Below are positions 1 through 10,379 of a stretch of DNA of 23,412 nucleotides, one piece after another (within the stretch, counting starts at the first letter, position 1; the number at the start of each line of letters is the position of its first letter). The position numbers and the translations under genes were made by a program. This DNA is from VRUE01 sp040901495 (GTDB lineage Bacteria > Actinomycetota > Thermoleophilia > Solirubrobacterales > 70-9): assembly GCA_040901495.1 (NCBI GenBank), contig JBBDYO010000051.1, positions 1 through 23,412 of the forward strand, read 5' to 3'. The notes beneath the pieces were generated by a model. It did no database searches and was not told where the DNA came from. It worked only from the letters and a program-made list of their open reading frames with translations.

Positions 1-2
1 AG

Positions 3-470
3 CGCTGGCGCACGATCGGCTACCCGACCGAGGAGATGCCGCCCGGCGTCTTCCCATTCGACCCGGAGATGGACGAGAGAGAAGTCGCAGAGCGCCAGGT
101 GAAGCTGATGATGGCCAGCGTCCTCGGGCCACCGGATGGGCCAGCGCCCGACGCCTCTCCCGAGGTCCAGCGCCTCTACTTCGACGTGGTCACCCGCGTC
201 GTCAACCCGAAGGCCGCCAACGGCTCCCGGCTCGTCTACCAGTGGCGCTTCAGCGACGCCGACCCCTGGCATCTGGTCATCGACAACGGCTCGACCCGGG
301 CGGAGCCAGGCGAGGCGCCCAATCCCAACCTGGTCCTCGAAGCCAGCTGGGCCGACTGGGTTGCCTCCGGCAAACCCGACGCCAACCCGTTGAAAATGGT
401 GCTGCAGCGCCGCATCCGCCCGCGCGGCTCGATCCGCGAGATGGCGCGGATGCGCAAGGTCTTCAACTAA
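3..470 (+). CDS. SCP2 sterol-binding domain protein, 5'-truncated by the window
   Basis: The frame is open from base 3, so this is the C-terminal part (155 codons visible) of a gene that begins upstream; an internal ATG at 36 is in frame but has no ribosome binding site and is probably not the start. The last ~90 residues resemble an SCP2 domain: a beta-rich stretch with YQWRFSDADPWHLVIDNG, then NPNLVLEASWADWVASGKPD and the KMVLQRRIRPRGSIREMARM region, the usual place where SCP2 proteins say G-x-ikv-x-Gd. SCP2 domains bind lipids or acyl-CoAs in a hydrophobic tunnel. The role of the whole protein cannot be judged because the N-terminal part is outside the window. It converges on the amidase gene, with an inverted-repeat element between. 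Confidence 0.6.
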   Translation, partial: RWRTIGYPTEEMPPGVFPFDPEMDEREVAERQVKLMMASVLGPPDGPAPDASPEVQRLYFDVVTRVVNPKAANGSRLVYQWRFSDADPWHLVIDNGSTRAEPGEAPNPNLVLEASWADWVASGKPDANPLKMVLQRRIRPRGSIREMARMRKVFN

Positions 471-583
471 GAACCCATCCCGGTAGGGGTTCCACTTAAC
501 TTTTTTTGAAGACAGATAGCGGCCCTCCACGGAGGTCGCCGCAAAAAAAGTACAAGACGTTCCACCCCCACCGGGATGGGTTC
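471..583. repeat. 113-bp imperfect inverted repeat between convergent genes
   Basis: The outer 14 bases at 471-484 are repeated exactly, inverted, at 570-583. The arms continue with near identity to a CTTTTTTTG at 500-508 and its inverse CAAAAAAAG at 542-550; the right arm is 4 bases longer (42 against 38). A small hairpin, CCTCC/GGAGG, lies at 524-535. The left arm also folds on itself (GAACCC at 471-476 with GGGTTC at 487-492) and is followed by a T tract, so each arm resembles a terminator pointing inward. It begins one base after the stop of the SCP2 gene and ends 14 bases before the amidase stop. It may be a bidirectional terminator pair or a small MITE-like element; the sequence alone does not decide. 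Confidence 0.7.
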
Positions 584-597
584 TCGGTGCCTAGTGC

Positions 598-2025
598 TTA
601 GGAGATTGGGGGGCGCTTGTCCGCCCAGGGGCGCTCGGCCTCGATCTGGGCGGCGAGGGAGAGCAGCGTCGCCTCGTCGCCGCGGCGGCCGATGACCTGC
701 ACCGCCAGCGGCATGCCGTCGGCGGCAAAGCCCATCGGCACCGACATCGCCGGGTTGCCGAGGTGGTTCCAGGGGATGCAGTAGGGATAGAAGCGGCTCA
801 TCCCGAGCACGGTGCGCAGCGCGCCCATCCCCTCCCAGCGGCGCACCTCGACCGCCGTGCCGCCCATCACCGGTGTGATGAGCACGTCGAAGGAGTCGAA
901 GATCGCGTTGACGCGGGCCTCGTCGGCTTCGCGGCCGCGCATCGCCCGCTTGAAGATCGAGTCCGGAAGCCGGCTGCCCAGCTTGCCGAAGCCCCGGGTA
1001 CGCCGTTCGAGCCGCTCGGGATGCGGGACCCTGGCGACGTCCTCGGCGACGCCGCGCAGGAAACGCGGCGTGATGTTGTTGCCGATCCCACCCCAGTCGG
1101 GGTCCCGCTGAGCGACGTCGTGCCCGAGGGAGGTCAACAGCTCGGCGGCGTCGGCAACCGCGTCCTTGACGACATCGGAGACTTCCGGCGGCGCGGCGGC
1201 GCGGGGCGCGCGGGTCGAGTAGGCGACACGAAGCTTGCCCGGCGGCGTCTGCGCCGACTCGACGAAGGATCGCTCCGGCGGGGGCGGCTCCTCGGCTTCG
1301 CCGGTTTCGCCCGCCGTGATGTCCAGCCACAGCGCTGTGTCGAGCACCGTGCGGCTGACACAGCCGTTGACAGCGAGCCCGGTCCACGGTTCGTCCGCGG
1401 GCGCGAGGGAGACCCGCCCCCGCGAAGGCTTCAAGCCGAAAAGCCCGCAGGAAGCGGCCGGCAGCCTGATCGACCCGCCACCGTCCCCAGCCGAAGCGAT
1501 CGGGACCAACCCCGCCGCCACCGCGGCGGCTGACCCCCCGCTCGAGCCCGCCGGGCTGCGCTGTGGGTTCCAGGGATTGCGGGTCACCCCGTAGGTGGCC
1601 GACTCGGTGAAGCCGCAGATCGCCATCTCCGGCAGCAGCGTCAGGCCGACGATGATCGCTCCCGCCTCGCGCAGACGCCGCACCATCTCGGCGTCGGCCT
1701 TCGCCGGCTCGTCGAAGCCATCGGTGCCGTGCGTGTTGACCTCGCCGGCAACGTCGCTTTCGTCCTTGACCGCGATCGGCACGCCCAACAGCGGCCGCTC
1801 CTCGCCCGCCTTCAGCCGCGCTTCGGCCTGCTCTGCCTCGAGTAGTGCTTTCTCGGCGAAGACCTTGCGGAAAGCGTTCAGCTGCGGGTCGAGTCGCTCG
1901 ATCCGGTCCAGGCACATCCGCACCAGCTCGGTCGGCGAAACCTCTCCGGCGCGCACCATCTCCGCCTGCTTGGCCGCACCGGCAAAGGCAACGTCCTCGT
2001 CAACCCGTCGGGTCTCTACCTCCAT
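598..2025 (-). CDS. Amidase signature family hydrolase
   Basis: A 475-residue serine amidohydrolase of the amidase signature family. The Ser-cisSer-Lys triad is complete: Lys87 in GVPIAVKDES, Ser161 in AGSSGGSAAA and the nucleophile Ser185 in GDGGGSIRLP, with the 24-residue Ser-Ser spacing known from fatty acid amide hydrolase. The family cleaves a carboxamide through an acyl-enzyme. It could be mistaken for GatA, but there is no gatB or gatC nearby and the C-terminal half is not obviously GatA-like, so the substrate is unknown. The gene lies 28 bp after mmpL. Within that gap a TACGAT box (2033-2038) sits 7 nt before the ATG and there is no Shine-Dalgarno, so it may also have its own leaderless transcript. 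Confidence 0.9.
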   Translation of the reverse strand: MEVETRRVDEDVAFAGAAKQAEMVRAGEVSPTELVRMCLDRIERLDPQLNAFRKVFAEKALLEAEQAEARLKAGEERPLLGVPIAVKDESDVAGEVNTHGTDGFDEPAKADAEMVRRLREAGAIIVGLTLLPEMAICGFTESATYGVTRNPWNPQRSPAGSSGGSAAAVAAGLVPIASAGDGGGSIRLPAASCGLFGLKPSRGRVSLAPADEPWTGLAVNGCVSRTVLDTALWLDITAGETGEAEEPPPPERSFVESAQTPPGKLRVAYSTRAPRAAAPPEVSDVVKDAVADAAELLTSLGHDVAQRDPDWGGIGNNITPRFLRGVAEDVARVPHPERLERRTRGFGKLGSRLPDSIFKRAMRGREADEARVNAIFDSFDVLITPVMGGTAVEVRRWEGMGALRTVLGMSRFYPYCIPWNHLGNPAMSVPMGFAADGMPLAVQVIGRRGDEATLLSLAAQIEAERPWADKRPPIS

Positions 2026-2053
2026 TGAGGAGATCGTAACCGGCTGGGACGGC

Positions 2054-4309
2054 TCAGGCCTCGGCGGGCTCTGGCTCTGCTGCGGCGGGGCCTCCCTCGA
2101 AGGAGAGGTTCGGCAGCAACCGGTCGAGCCAGGACGGCATCCACCAGTTCCAGTTGCCCATCAGCTTCATCGCCCCCGGAACCAGGATCAACCGCACCAG
2201 GGTCGCGTCGAGGGCGATCGCCACGGCGCACCCCAGCCCCAGCTCCTTGATCGAAGGCACGCCGGTGAGGACGAAGACCGCGAAGACCGAGCTCATGATC
2301 AGCGCCGCCGAGGAGATCGTGCCGGCGCTGGAGGCGAGGCCCTCGGCGACCGCGCGCTCGTTGTCGCCGTGGCGCAGGTAGCGCTCCCGGATCCGGGACA
2401 TGAGGAAGACCTCGTAGTCCATCGAGAGGCCGAAGACGATGGCGAAGATCAGCGGCACGTTGATCGTGTCGAGCGCACCGATGCTTTCGAAGCCGAGCAG
2501 GCTGTCCAGCCAGCCCCACTGGAAGACCGCGACGAGGACACCGTAGGCGGCGCCGATCGAGAGCAGGTTCATCAGCACTGCCTTAAGCGGCAAGAGCAGC
2601 GAGCGCAGCATCACCATCAGGACCAGGAAGCTGAGTGCCAGGACGAAGCCGATGATTTTCCAAAGCGAGCCGGAGATCTGGACACGGGCGTCGTCGGTGC
2701 GAGCGGTCTCGCCGCCGACGTTGACCGTGGCGACCTTGGCCAGCGCGGTCGCGGGGACGATCTCCTGGAGACGATCGACCAGCGCCCTGGCCCCCTCGGA
2801 CTCGCTCGGGGCTCGCGTCGTCGCTTCGATCAGGGAGCTTTCCGCCGAGTAGGTCGGAGGGGCAACCGAGCTGATGCCGGGCTCGGCGCTCAGGCGGTGG
2901 GCGAAGGATGCGACGGCGGCGCGATCCGGCTCGCCGGAGAAGGTGGCCGTGATCTGCACCGGGTCGGCGCCACCGCCGAGCTCCTCGGAGACGAGTTCGT
3001 TGCCCACCCTCACGTCGTTGTCCTTGGGGAATTGCGCGATCGCCTCGGTCCCGGTTTCGAGCGAGAGCACCGGGATGGCCAAAGTGAGGAGCACGGCGCT
3101 GGCGCCAAGCACCGCGAGCCAGGGCCGCGCCATCACCCTCGTCGTCCACCGCTCCCAGAAAGCGGCGCGGCCTCCTCCGCTCTCGGGAGAGCCTGAAGAA
3201 TCGGAAATGGACAGGGCCTCGCTTCCGGGGGCGGCGCGCCCTCGCCTGAACGGTCGTTTGATCCAGCGCAGGACACGGGCGACGACGCCGCCCGGCATCA
3301 CCCGGTCGCCGAGCAGCGCGATCAGCGCCGGCAGCAGGGTGGTGGCGGTGAGGATCGAGACGGCGACCACGGTCATCGCGCCAAGCGCCATCGAGCGCAG
3401 CGCCTGGTTGTCGATCATCCAGAGGCCGGCCAGCGAGACGATCACGGCGAGCCCGGAGAAGGCGACGGCGAGCCCGGAGGTCGCCAGCGCCTCAGCGCGG
3501 GCCTCCTCGCAGCCGCGCCCAGCGTGCCTCTCCTCCCGGTAGCGGGCGAGGATGAACAGCGAGTAGTCGATCGCCACTCCAATGCCGATCATCGAGGCCA
3601 TGTTGGTGACGAAGACAGAGGTCGCCATCTGCAGCGAGATGAAGTAGATAAGCGCTCCGGTGACGAGCACGCTGACGAACCCGAGGGTCAGGGGCAACGC
3701 CGCGGCGGCGAGCGAGCCGAAGACGACGAGCAGGATCAGCGCGACGATCGGGAACCCGCTGGCCTCGGCCTTGGCCAGGTCTTCCTTCGAGAGTTCCTGC
3801 ATTCCGGCCCAGACGGTCGCCTGCCCGGCCAGGTAGGGCGCCACCCCACCCTGCGCCGTGCCGGGCTCGATGCTTTCGCGCAGGTCCACGGCGGGGTCGA
3901 CCAGCTCATCGGGTGGAACGGTGCCGGCAAGCGGCAGCACTGTCGTTCCGGTGCGCTGTAGCTGGGCCTCGGCCCGGCGCGCCACCGGAGCCGGTAGGGC
4001 GATGCCGTCGACCTTCGAGACCTCGCGCCGGACGCGACGCACGGCGGCCGCGCGCTGCGCCTCGGTCGAGCCGGCTTCCGCCCGCAGCAGCACGGCGATG
4101 CCGTTGGCCTGGCCGGCGAAGTCCTTGTCCAGCACGTCGCTGACCGCTTTCGATTCGCTGCCCGGCACGTCGAAGCCGCCACCGGTGAGGTGGTCGGTCT
4201 GGTGAGCGGCGAAGGGAAGAGCGAGGACTACGACGGCGATCCAGGCCCCGAGCACCCAGCGACGCCTGCGTCCCAGGAACCCGGCCAGTTTGATCATCGC
4301 GTCGTGCAT
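2054..4309 (-). CDS. MmpL-family RND transporter
   Basis: A 751-residue member of the MMPL branch of the RND superfamily, which uses the proton gradient to move lipids or other hydrophobic compounds across the membrane. It shows the two-repeat plan: TM1 at about 18-36, a periplasmic domain at 40-180, five TM segments from 185 to 335, a basic cytoplasmic linker at 340-395, TM7 at about 396-416, a second periplasmic domain and five more TM segments from 550 to 715. The proton-relay Asp-Tyr pairs of MmpL3-type proteins are visible as D248-Y249 (GVAIDYSLF) and D631-Y632 (GLSMDYEVF). The gene is 112 bp downstream of a TetR gene on the same strand and 28 bp before the amidase, which suggests a TetR-controlled export or lipid-handling unit. 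The substrate is not predictable. Confidence 0.93.
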   Translation of the reverse strand: MHDAMIKLAGFLGRRRRWVLGAWIAVVVLALPFAAHQTDHLTGGGFDVPGSESKAVSDVLDKDFAGQANGIAVLLRAEAGSTEAQRAAAVRRVRREVSKVDGIALPAPVARRAEAQLQRTGTTVLPLAGTVPPDELVDPAVDLRESIEPGTAQGGVAPYLAGQATVWAGMQELSKEDLAKAEASGFPIVALILLVVFGSLAAAALPLTLGFVSVLVTGALIYFISLQMATSVFVTNMASMIGIGVAIDYSLFILARYREERHAGRGCEEARAEALATSGLAVAFSGLAVIVSLAGLWMIDNQALRSMALGAMTVVAVSILTATTLLPALIALLGDRVMPGGVVARVLRWIKRPFRRGRAAPGSEALSISDSSGSPESGGGRAAFWERWTTRVMARPWLAVLGASAVLLTLAIPVLSLETGTEAIAQFPKDNDVRVGNELVSEELGGGADPVQITATFSGEPDRAAVASFAHRLSAEPGISSVAPPTYSAESSLIEATTRAPSESEGARALVDRLQEIVPATALAKVATVNVGGETARTDDARVQISGSLWKIIGFVLALSFLVLMVMLRSLLLPLKAVLMNLLSIGAAYGVLVAVFQWGWLDSLLGFESIGALDTINVPLIFAIVFGLSMDYEVFLMSRIRERYLRHGDNERAVAEGLASSAGTISSAALIMSSVFAVFVLTGVPSIKELGLGCAVAIALDATLVRLILVPGAMKLMGNWNWWMPSWLDRLLPNLSFEGGPAAAEPEPAEA

Positions 4310-4323
4310 TGGCTGGTTAGCCA
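4310..4323. promoter_or_regulatory. Short palindrome directly before mmpL, possible TetR operator
   Basis: TGGCT-GGTT-AGCCA is a 5-bp-arm palindrome that abuts the mmpL start codon, with a second overlapping pair (CTGG/CCAG). A repressor bound here would block initiation of mmpL. The TetR gene immediately upstream is the natural candidate regulator. It is shorter than typical TetR operators, and no matching site is evident before tetR, so this is a weak call. Confidence 0.3.
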
Positions 4324-4421
4324 GTTTTCTAGATGCGCAATCCCGCGTCTGTGAGGAGAGTCACGGGACGACGGAAACTCCGCCGCTCGCGGAGCTCACC
4401 GGCCGGAGATCGCCGCGGCGC

Positions 4422-5030
4422 TTACTCGCTGGTCAGCAGGTAGCGCGCCGAGGCGGTGCCGACGACGAGGGCGTCATCGACCTTGCGGCTGGGATCGGAC
4501 AGCGCCTGCAGGGCGAACCCGTCACCGACCGCGAACAGGTAGGACACGATTGCCTCCGCGTCGTAGCGGAGGTTGAGCACCCCCTCCTGTTCCTTCGCCC
4601 TCAGCACATCGGCGACGTGGGAGCGGGTGCGTTCGTAGAGCTGGCCGACCTCGCGCTGGATGTCGGGGTTGCGACGCCCCTCGCTGAACAGCTCGTAGAG
4701 GAGCAGGAAGAAGGCGGGCTCGTTCTCGATCATGTCCGTGAGGCTGGAGACCAAGACGTCGAGGACGTCATCGACCGTCTCCGCCTTTGCCAGCGGCTCG
4801 TCGAGGCGGGCGACGCGGATCTCCGCGTCACGGCGGACAACCTCGACAAGCAGCCGCTCCTTGGTCCCGAAGTAGTAGTGGAGCAGCCCGCGGCTGACAC
4901 CCGCCTCGCGGGCGACATGCTCGAACGTCGATCCAGCGGCGCCGCGCTTTGCGACGCTCTCGCGCATGGCGTTGACGATGCGCTGGGCCTTCTCGCCGCT
5001 CAGCTCTCGCTCTTTAGTCGCAGCCTCCAT
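4422..5030 (-). CDS. TetR/AcrR-family transcriptional regulator
   Basis: A 202-residue TetR-family one-component regulator. The N-terminal helix-turn-helix is at about residues 35-58 (STFEHVAREAGVSRGLLHYY then FGTKERLL), a near-canonical recognition helix with the usual YYFxTKExLL end. Residues 65-200 form the variable all-helical ligand and dimer domain, rich in acidic and aromatic residues (EPAFFLLLYELFSEGRR). It stands at the head of the mmpL-amidase block on the same strand, so local control of the transporter is likely but is an inference. An AGTCTA (TAGACT on the coding strand, 5037-5042) lies 6 nt before the ATG with no Shine-Dalgarno, consistent with leaderless expression. Confidence 0.92.
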   Translation of the reverse strand: MEAATKERELSGEKAQRIVNAMRESVAKRGAAGSTFEHVAREAGVSRGLLHYYFGTKERLLVEVVRRDAEIRVARLDEPLAKAETVDDVLDVLVSSLTDMIENEPAFFLLLYELFSEGRRNPDIQREVGQLYERTRSHVADVLRAKEQEGVLNLRYDAEAIVSYLFAVGDGFALQALSDPSRKVDDALVVGTASARYLLTSE

Positions 5031-5058
5031 CGAATCAGTCTAGTCCGGCCTGACGAGA

Positions 5059-5155
5059 CTCAGGTGTTGTCAGACAAGGACGCAGGGAGGCTGGCAAGGG
5101 CTCAGTGCGTGACCCGCAGCCAGCCGACTGAGGACGCCGTATGACAACGCCTGAG
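5059..5155. repeat. Nested inverted repeat, ~97 bp, between the one-TM protein gene and tetR
   Basis: CTCAGGTGTTGTCA at 5059-5072 pairs with TGACAACGCCTGAG at 5142-5155; 13 of 14 positions are complementary and the last is a G-U pair in RNA. Inside it, GGCTGGC (5089-5095) pairs exactly with GCCAGCC (5119-5125), and GGG (5098-5100) faces CCC (5113-5115). The element begins 4 bases after the stop of the 5160-5597 gene, so it could end that transcript, but no T tract follows. It could equally be a small mobile repeat or a structured RNA. Confidence 0.55.
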
Positions 5156-5159
5156 GCCG

Positions 5160-5597
5160 TCAGGAGCCGTTGATGCTGGTGGTGCTCGTGTACTCGAACT
5201 CCTCCTCAGCACCGAAGAGGGCGTCGAGCACGGACCTGCGAGCGTCCTCGCTGAGCACTATCGCGATTGCCGCTCCCACCACCCCGAGGAGGATGAGGCG
5301 ACCGAGCCGGCTCCGACGCTTCTTCGGCGCCCGCAGCTGCTCGGAGGCATCGCGAAGGCTCTCGGCCGCCGCGCGCAGGTCCTTCTGGACCTTCTTGTCG
5401 GTGGTCACAGCCTTGACCGCGCCCTTGCCGTTGCCGGTCGCGCGCGAGTAAGCGCCACGCGCCGCTTCGAAAGCCTCACGGAGGTTGTCGCGCAGCTCGT
5501 CGTCCTCGATCAGGCGCTGCACGTAGGGGTTCGCGCGCGCGGCCGAGTAAAGATCGGTTGCTCGGTCGGCGGTCTGGGTCCGTGATGTCATGGCCAT
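5160..5597 (-). CDS. Small single-TM membrane protein of unknown function
   Basis: A 145-residue protein I cannot assign to a named family. Residues 15-90 are hydrophilic and charged, predicted helical (YVQRLIEDDELRDNLREAF, then KVQKDLRAAAESLRDASEQL). A strongly basic patch PKKRRSRLGR (91-100) precedes one hydrophobic segment at about 101-116 (LILLGVVGAAIAIVL), giving a likely N-in topology, and the tail is acidic then Ser/Thr-rich. The start at 5597 is supported by an AGGAG Shine-Dalgarno 5 nt upstream; a second in-frame ATG lies two codons later. It is on the same strand as tetR but separated by the 5059-5155 inverted repeat, so cotranscription is uncertain. Confidence 0.75.
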   Translation of the reverse strand: MAMTSRTQTADRATDLYSAARANPYVQRLIEDDELRDNLREAFEAARGAYSRATGNGKGAVKAVTTDKKVQKDLRAAAESLRDASEQLRAPKKRRSRLGRLILLGVVGAAIAIVLSEDARRSVLDALFGAEEEFEYTSTTSINGS

Positions 5598-5715
5598 GCC
5601 TTCTCCTCGCTGGGATTCGTGGTGCTAGCTGAGGATACCCACAGTGGGAAAATTTCAGACCGTGGGCGGAGCGATGGTGGCCAGAGACCAACGGCCATCC
5701 TTGGTGAAAGCGCCC

Positions 5716-7257
5716 CTATCCGGGGCCGATGCCGTCAACGAGGACGCCGTTGGTGCGGAAGTTGAGCTGGGCGCCGCGCACCTTCCGCAAGCGCAGGTGC
5801 CCGAGGTCGGGCCCGGGCATCTCATAGCGCCTCACGTAGAGGCGTCCGACCTTCTCATAGGCGACCTGGCGAAAGCCGGGGCCGAGCGCGTGCGCGGGGG
5901 GCGGCGGCGCCGGGCCGTTGGAGATGAAGTCGATCTCGTGGACGTACCACCTGTAGCCGTCCTCCGCGGCGACCTGGTAGGCGCCGGTATCGATGTAGTG
6001 GCGAAGCGACGCCTGGCCGATCGTCCAGGTGACCATCGCGCGGGGCGCTTCCGGGTCGCCCAAGCTGGCGGCGACCGCGTCCCAGCCCGGGCGCTGCAAG
6101 GCCTGCGAGAAGTTGGTCCAGACCGAGAAGCCAAGGGAATAGATGACCAGCACCGCGCCGAGGATCGCGCCGGTGCGGCGAGCGCTGGGAAGGGTGAGCC
6201 CGATCGCCACCGCAGCCAGCAGCGGCACCAATGCCGGCAGCAGGTTGCGGGCGAGCACGTAGTCCTTGCTCGGGACGAGCAGGCCGAGCAGGAGCGGGGT
6301 GGCGACGGTCGCGGCGGCGATCGCCAGCATGCGACCGCCCCCGAGGCGCGCGCGGCGGTCCCCCCGCACAGCGAGCAGCACCAGCGCGGCCACGATCAGC
6401 GCCGCCGGCAGGACGCCGAGCAGCGGGCGCTCGGGCCGGGCGATGATGTCCCCGATCTCGCCCACCGTGAAGGTGATTCCCGTCTCCCAGAGCCGGTGCC
6501 CCAGCGTGTGCACGCCGATCCATTCGGCATGGCCCTTCAGCATCTGGTGGATCGCGAGCGGCGCCAGGAGCAGCCCGGCGCCCACCACGATCCTGAGCCC
6601 CGCCACCGCGTCCCTGCCCCGGCGGCGCAGGAGCCAGAGCGCCTCGATGGCGATCGGGAAGATGGCGAAGTAGTGGGTCGCCAGGGCGAGCGCCGAGGCG
6701 ATGCCCCAGCGACGGAAGTCGCGACGGCTTCCCCGGTCCAGCGCCCGCACGAAGTAGAGCGCCGCAACCGTCGTCAGCAGCACGAGCAGCGAGTAGCCAC
6801 GCGCCTCCTGCGAGTACCAGAGCAGCATCGGGTTGACCGCCACCAGCGCCGCGGCCAAGATGCCGGCGCGGCGGTCGCGCAGCTCGGCGCCGAGCAGGTA
6901 GGCAACCGGAACCGTCGCCACCCCGGCAAGCGCCGAGAACGAGCGCAGCCCGAACTCGCCCGTGCCGGTGACCTGCGTCCAGAGCCAGGCGAGCGCGTAG
7001 TAGAGCGGCGGCGCCGACTCGCTGAAGCCGACGGCGTTCATCGCATGGCCAAAGTCGCTGCGCAGGATCCGGGCTGTGGTGACGACCTCGTCGTGGTGGT
7101 AGGCCTGGAGGCCGAGCGTCGCGAAGCGCAGGCCGGCGGCGAGGACGGCTACCCCGGCGACGATCCAGAAGGTGCGTGAGCGCGAGCGCACCTTCTCCCG
7201 CGCCGCCTCGATGTAGGTGGACAGGCCGGACCTGTCCAGCGCCTCCGCAGCCTCCAT
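5716..7257 (-). CDS. GT-C fold (GT39/PMT_2-like) membrane glycosyltransferase
   Basis: A 513-residue polytopic protein of the dolichyl/polyprenyl-phosphate sugar mannosyltransferase-like group. After a cytoplasmic N-terminus, TM1 (about 30-46) is followed by the first extracytoplasmic loop, which carries the acidic pair D56-E57 (QAYHHDEVVT), the usual catalytic site of GT-C enzymes, and then APPLYYALAW (82-91), the counterpart of the conserved PPLYY motif. Roughly eight to ten further TM segments follow to about residue 390, then a soluble C-terminal domain of about 110 residues. Donor would be a polyprenyl-phosphate sugar; the acceptor is unknown. The start lies 3 bp after the lon stop, so it is probably cotranscribed with lon. 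Confidence 0.85.
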   Translation of the reverse strand: MEAAEALDRSGLSTYIEAAREKVRSRSRTFWIVAGVAVLAAGLRFATLGLQAYHHDEVVTTARILRSDFGHAMNAVGFSESAPPLYYALAWLWTQVTGTGEFGLRSFSALAGVATVPVAYLLGAELRDRRAGILAAALVAVNPMLLWYSQEARGYSLLVLLTTVAALYFVRALDRGSRRDFRRWGIASALALATHYFAIFPIAIEALWLLRRRGRDAVAGLRIVVGAGLLLAPLAIHQMLKGHAEWIGVHTLGHRLWETGITFTVGEIGDIIARPERPLLGVLPAALIVAALVLLAVRGDRRARLGGGRMLAIAAATVATPLLLGLLVPSKDYVLARNLLPALVPLLAAVAIGLTLPSARRTGAILGAVLVIYSLGFSVWTNFSQALQRPGWDAVAASLGDPEAPRAMVTWTIGQASLRHYIDTGAYQVAAEDGYRWYVHEIDFISNGPAPPPPAHALGPGFRQVAYEKVGRLYVRRYEMPGPDLGHLRLRKVRGAQLNFRTNGVLVDGIGPG

Positions 7258-7260
7258 TGC

Positions 7261-9645
<2,385 letters not shown>

Positions 9646-9719
9646 CAGTGCCGCCTCGCGCGGGTGCGGTCCGGCTCTGACGAGTGGCTGGGTGAGACTG
9701 GCAAGACCGGTGGGCGAAG

Positions 9720-9769
9720 GCGATGCAGCGCATCGTCGAGCCCGCTGGGCGCCGCCAGGCGCGCCCAGA
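9720..9769 (-). terminator. GC-rich hairpins in the hsp20-lon gap
   Basis: The 160-bp space between the hsp20 stop and the lon start holds CGATGC-AGC-GCATCG and, next to it, CTGGGCGC facing GCGCGCCCAG. Neither has a T tract. They could weaken read-through from hsp20 into lon or stabilise the hsp20 message end. Confidence 0.3.
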
Positions 9770-9805
9770 CGCCGTCAGAACGGAGCGTAGTCGCGGGAGG
9801 CGGCA

Positions 9806-10249
9806 CTAGTCCCGCCCGATTGGGACCTGCCGGGTGGTGTCCGCCGGATCGCGCAGCGGCAGCTCTACGCGCAGGATGCCGTCTTCGTAGGTGGCCTTGG
9901 CGCGGTCGGCGTCGACGTCGACCTGGAACTCGACGATGCGGCGAAACGGGCCGGAGGGAATCTCCACCTGCTGGTAGACACGGCCCTCGGTCTCCTGCAC
10001 ATGGCGCTGGCCGATGATCGCCAGGCGCCGGCCGCTGACCTCGATCCCGATCTCATCGAGATCGACGCCGGCCAGATCGACCTTGACGACCGCTCGCTGC
10101 GGGTCGCCGCAGTAGTAGACGTCCACGTTCGGGGAGAACCCGGTCGTGCGCCGGCTCACATAGGCCGTTCGGCCCCACGAATTTCCCAGCATCTGGTCCA
10201 TTTCCCGCCGCATCCGGGCGAAGTTGGCGAATAGGTCCTGTCCTGGCAT
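9806..10249 (-). CDS. Hsp20/alpha-crystallin small heat-shock protein
   Basis: A 147-residue small heat-shock protein, an ATP-independent holdase that keeps unfolding proteins soluble in the cytoplasm. The alpha-crystallin domain spans about residues 38-131, beginning NVDVYYCGDP and ending with the family hallmark A-x-x-x-D-G-I-L (ATYEDGILRVELPL, 119-132). The C-terminal tail has VPI (142-144), the I/V-x-I/V-type motif used in oligomer assembly. The reading frame extends 38 codons further upstream, but the MPGQDLFANF start fits the usual short N-terminal arm. A TATCGT box (plus coordinates 10258-10263) lies 8 nt before this ATG with no Shine-Dalgarno. No HspR or HrcA site was seen upstream. 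Confidence 0.93.
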   Translation of the reverse strand: MPGQDLFANFARMRREMDQMLGNSWGRTAYVSRRTTGFSPNVDVYYCGDPQRAVVKVDLAGVDLDEIGIEVSGRRLAIIGQRHVQETEGRVYQQVEIPSGPFRRIVEFQVDVDADRAKATYEDGILRVELPLRDPADTTRQVPIGRD

Positions 10250-10379
10250 GGGCAAAAACGATAGCCGGGCTTGTGACCGGCGGGTCCTGTCGTGGCGAGA
10301 AGGGCCTTGTCCTCGCAGGGCTGCGGGCGAAGACCCTCCTCGCCACGCCACCCACCGGAGCAAACCCCCGAAATTTTGC

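Noticed and set aside
598..2025. GatA subunit of the tRNA amidotransferase
   Set aside because: The amidase core is shared, but gatB/gatC are not adjacent and the genomic context is a transporter block.
1595..3196. 533-codon plus-strand frame opposite mmpL and the amidase
   Set aside because: It is antisense to two genes with complete family motifs, has a low-complexity His/Asp/Gln/Arg-rich translation, and is explained by G/C third-position bias.
5644..7179. 511-codon plus-strand frame opposite the glycosyltransferase
   Set aside because: Antisense shadow with Arg/Gln/His-rich composition and no recognisable domain.
10250..10363. N-terminal extension of Hsp20
   Set aside because: The extra 38 residues are Arg/Ser/Pro-rich, unlike Hsp20 N-termini, and MPGQDLFANF fits the family with a -10 box 8 nt upstream.
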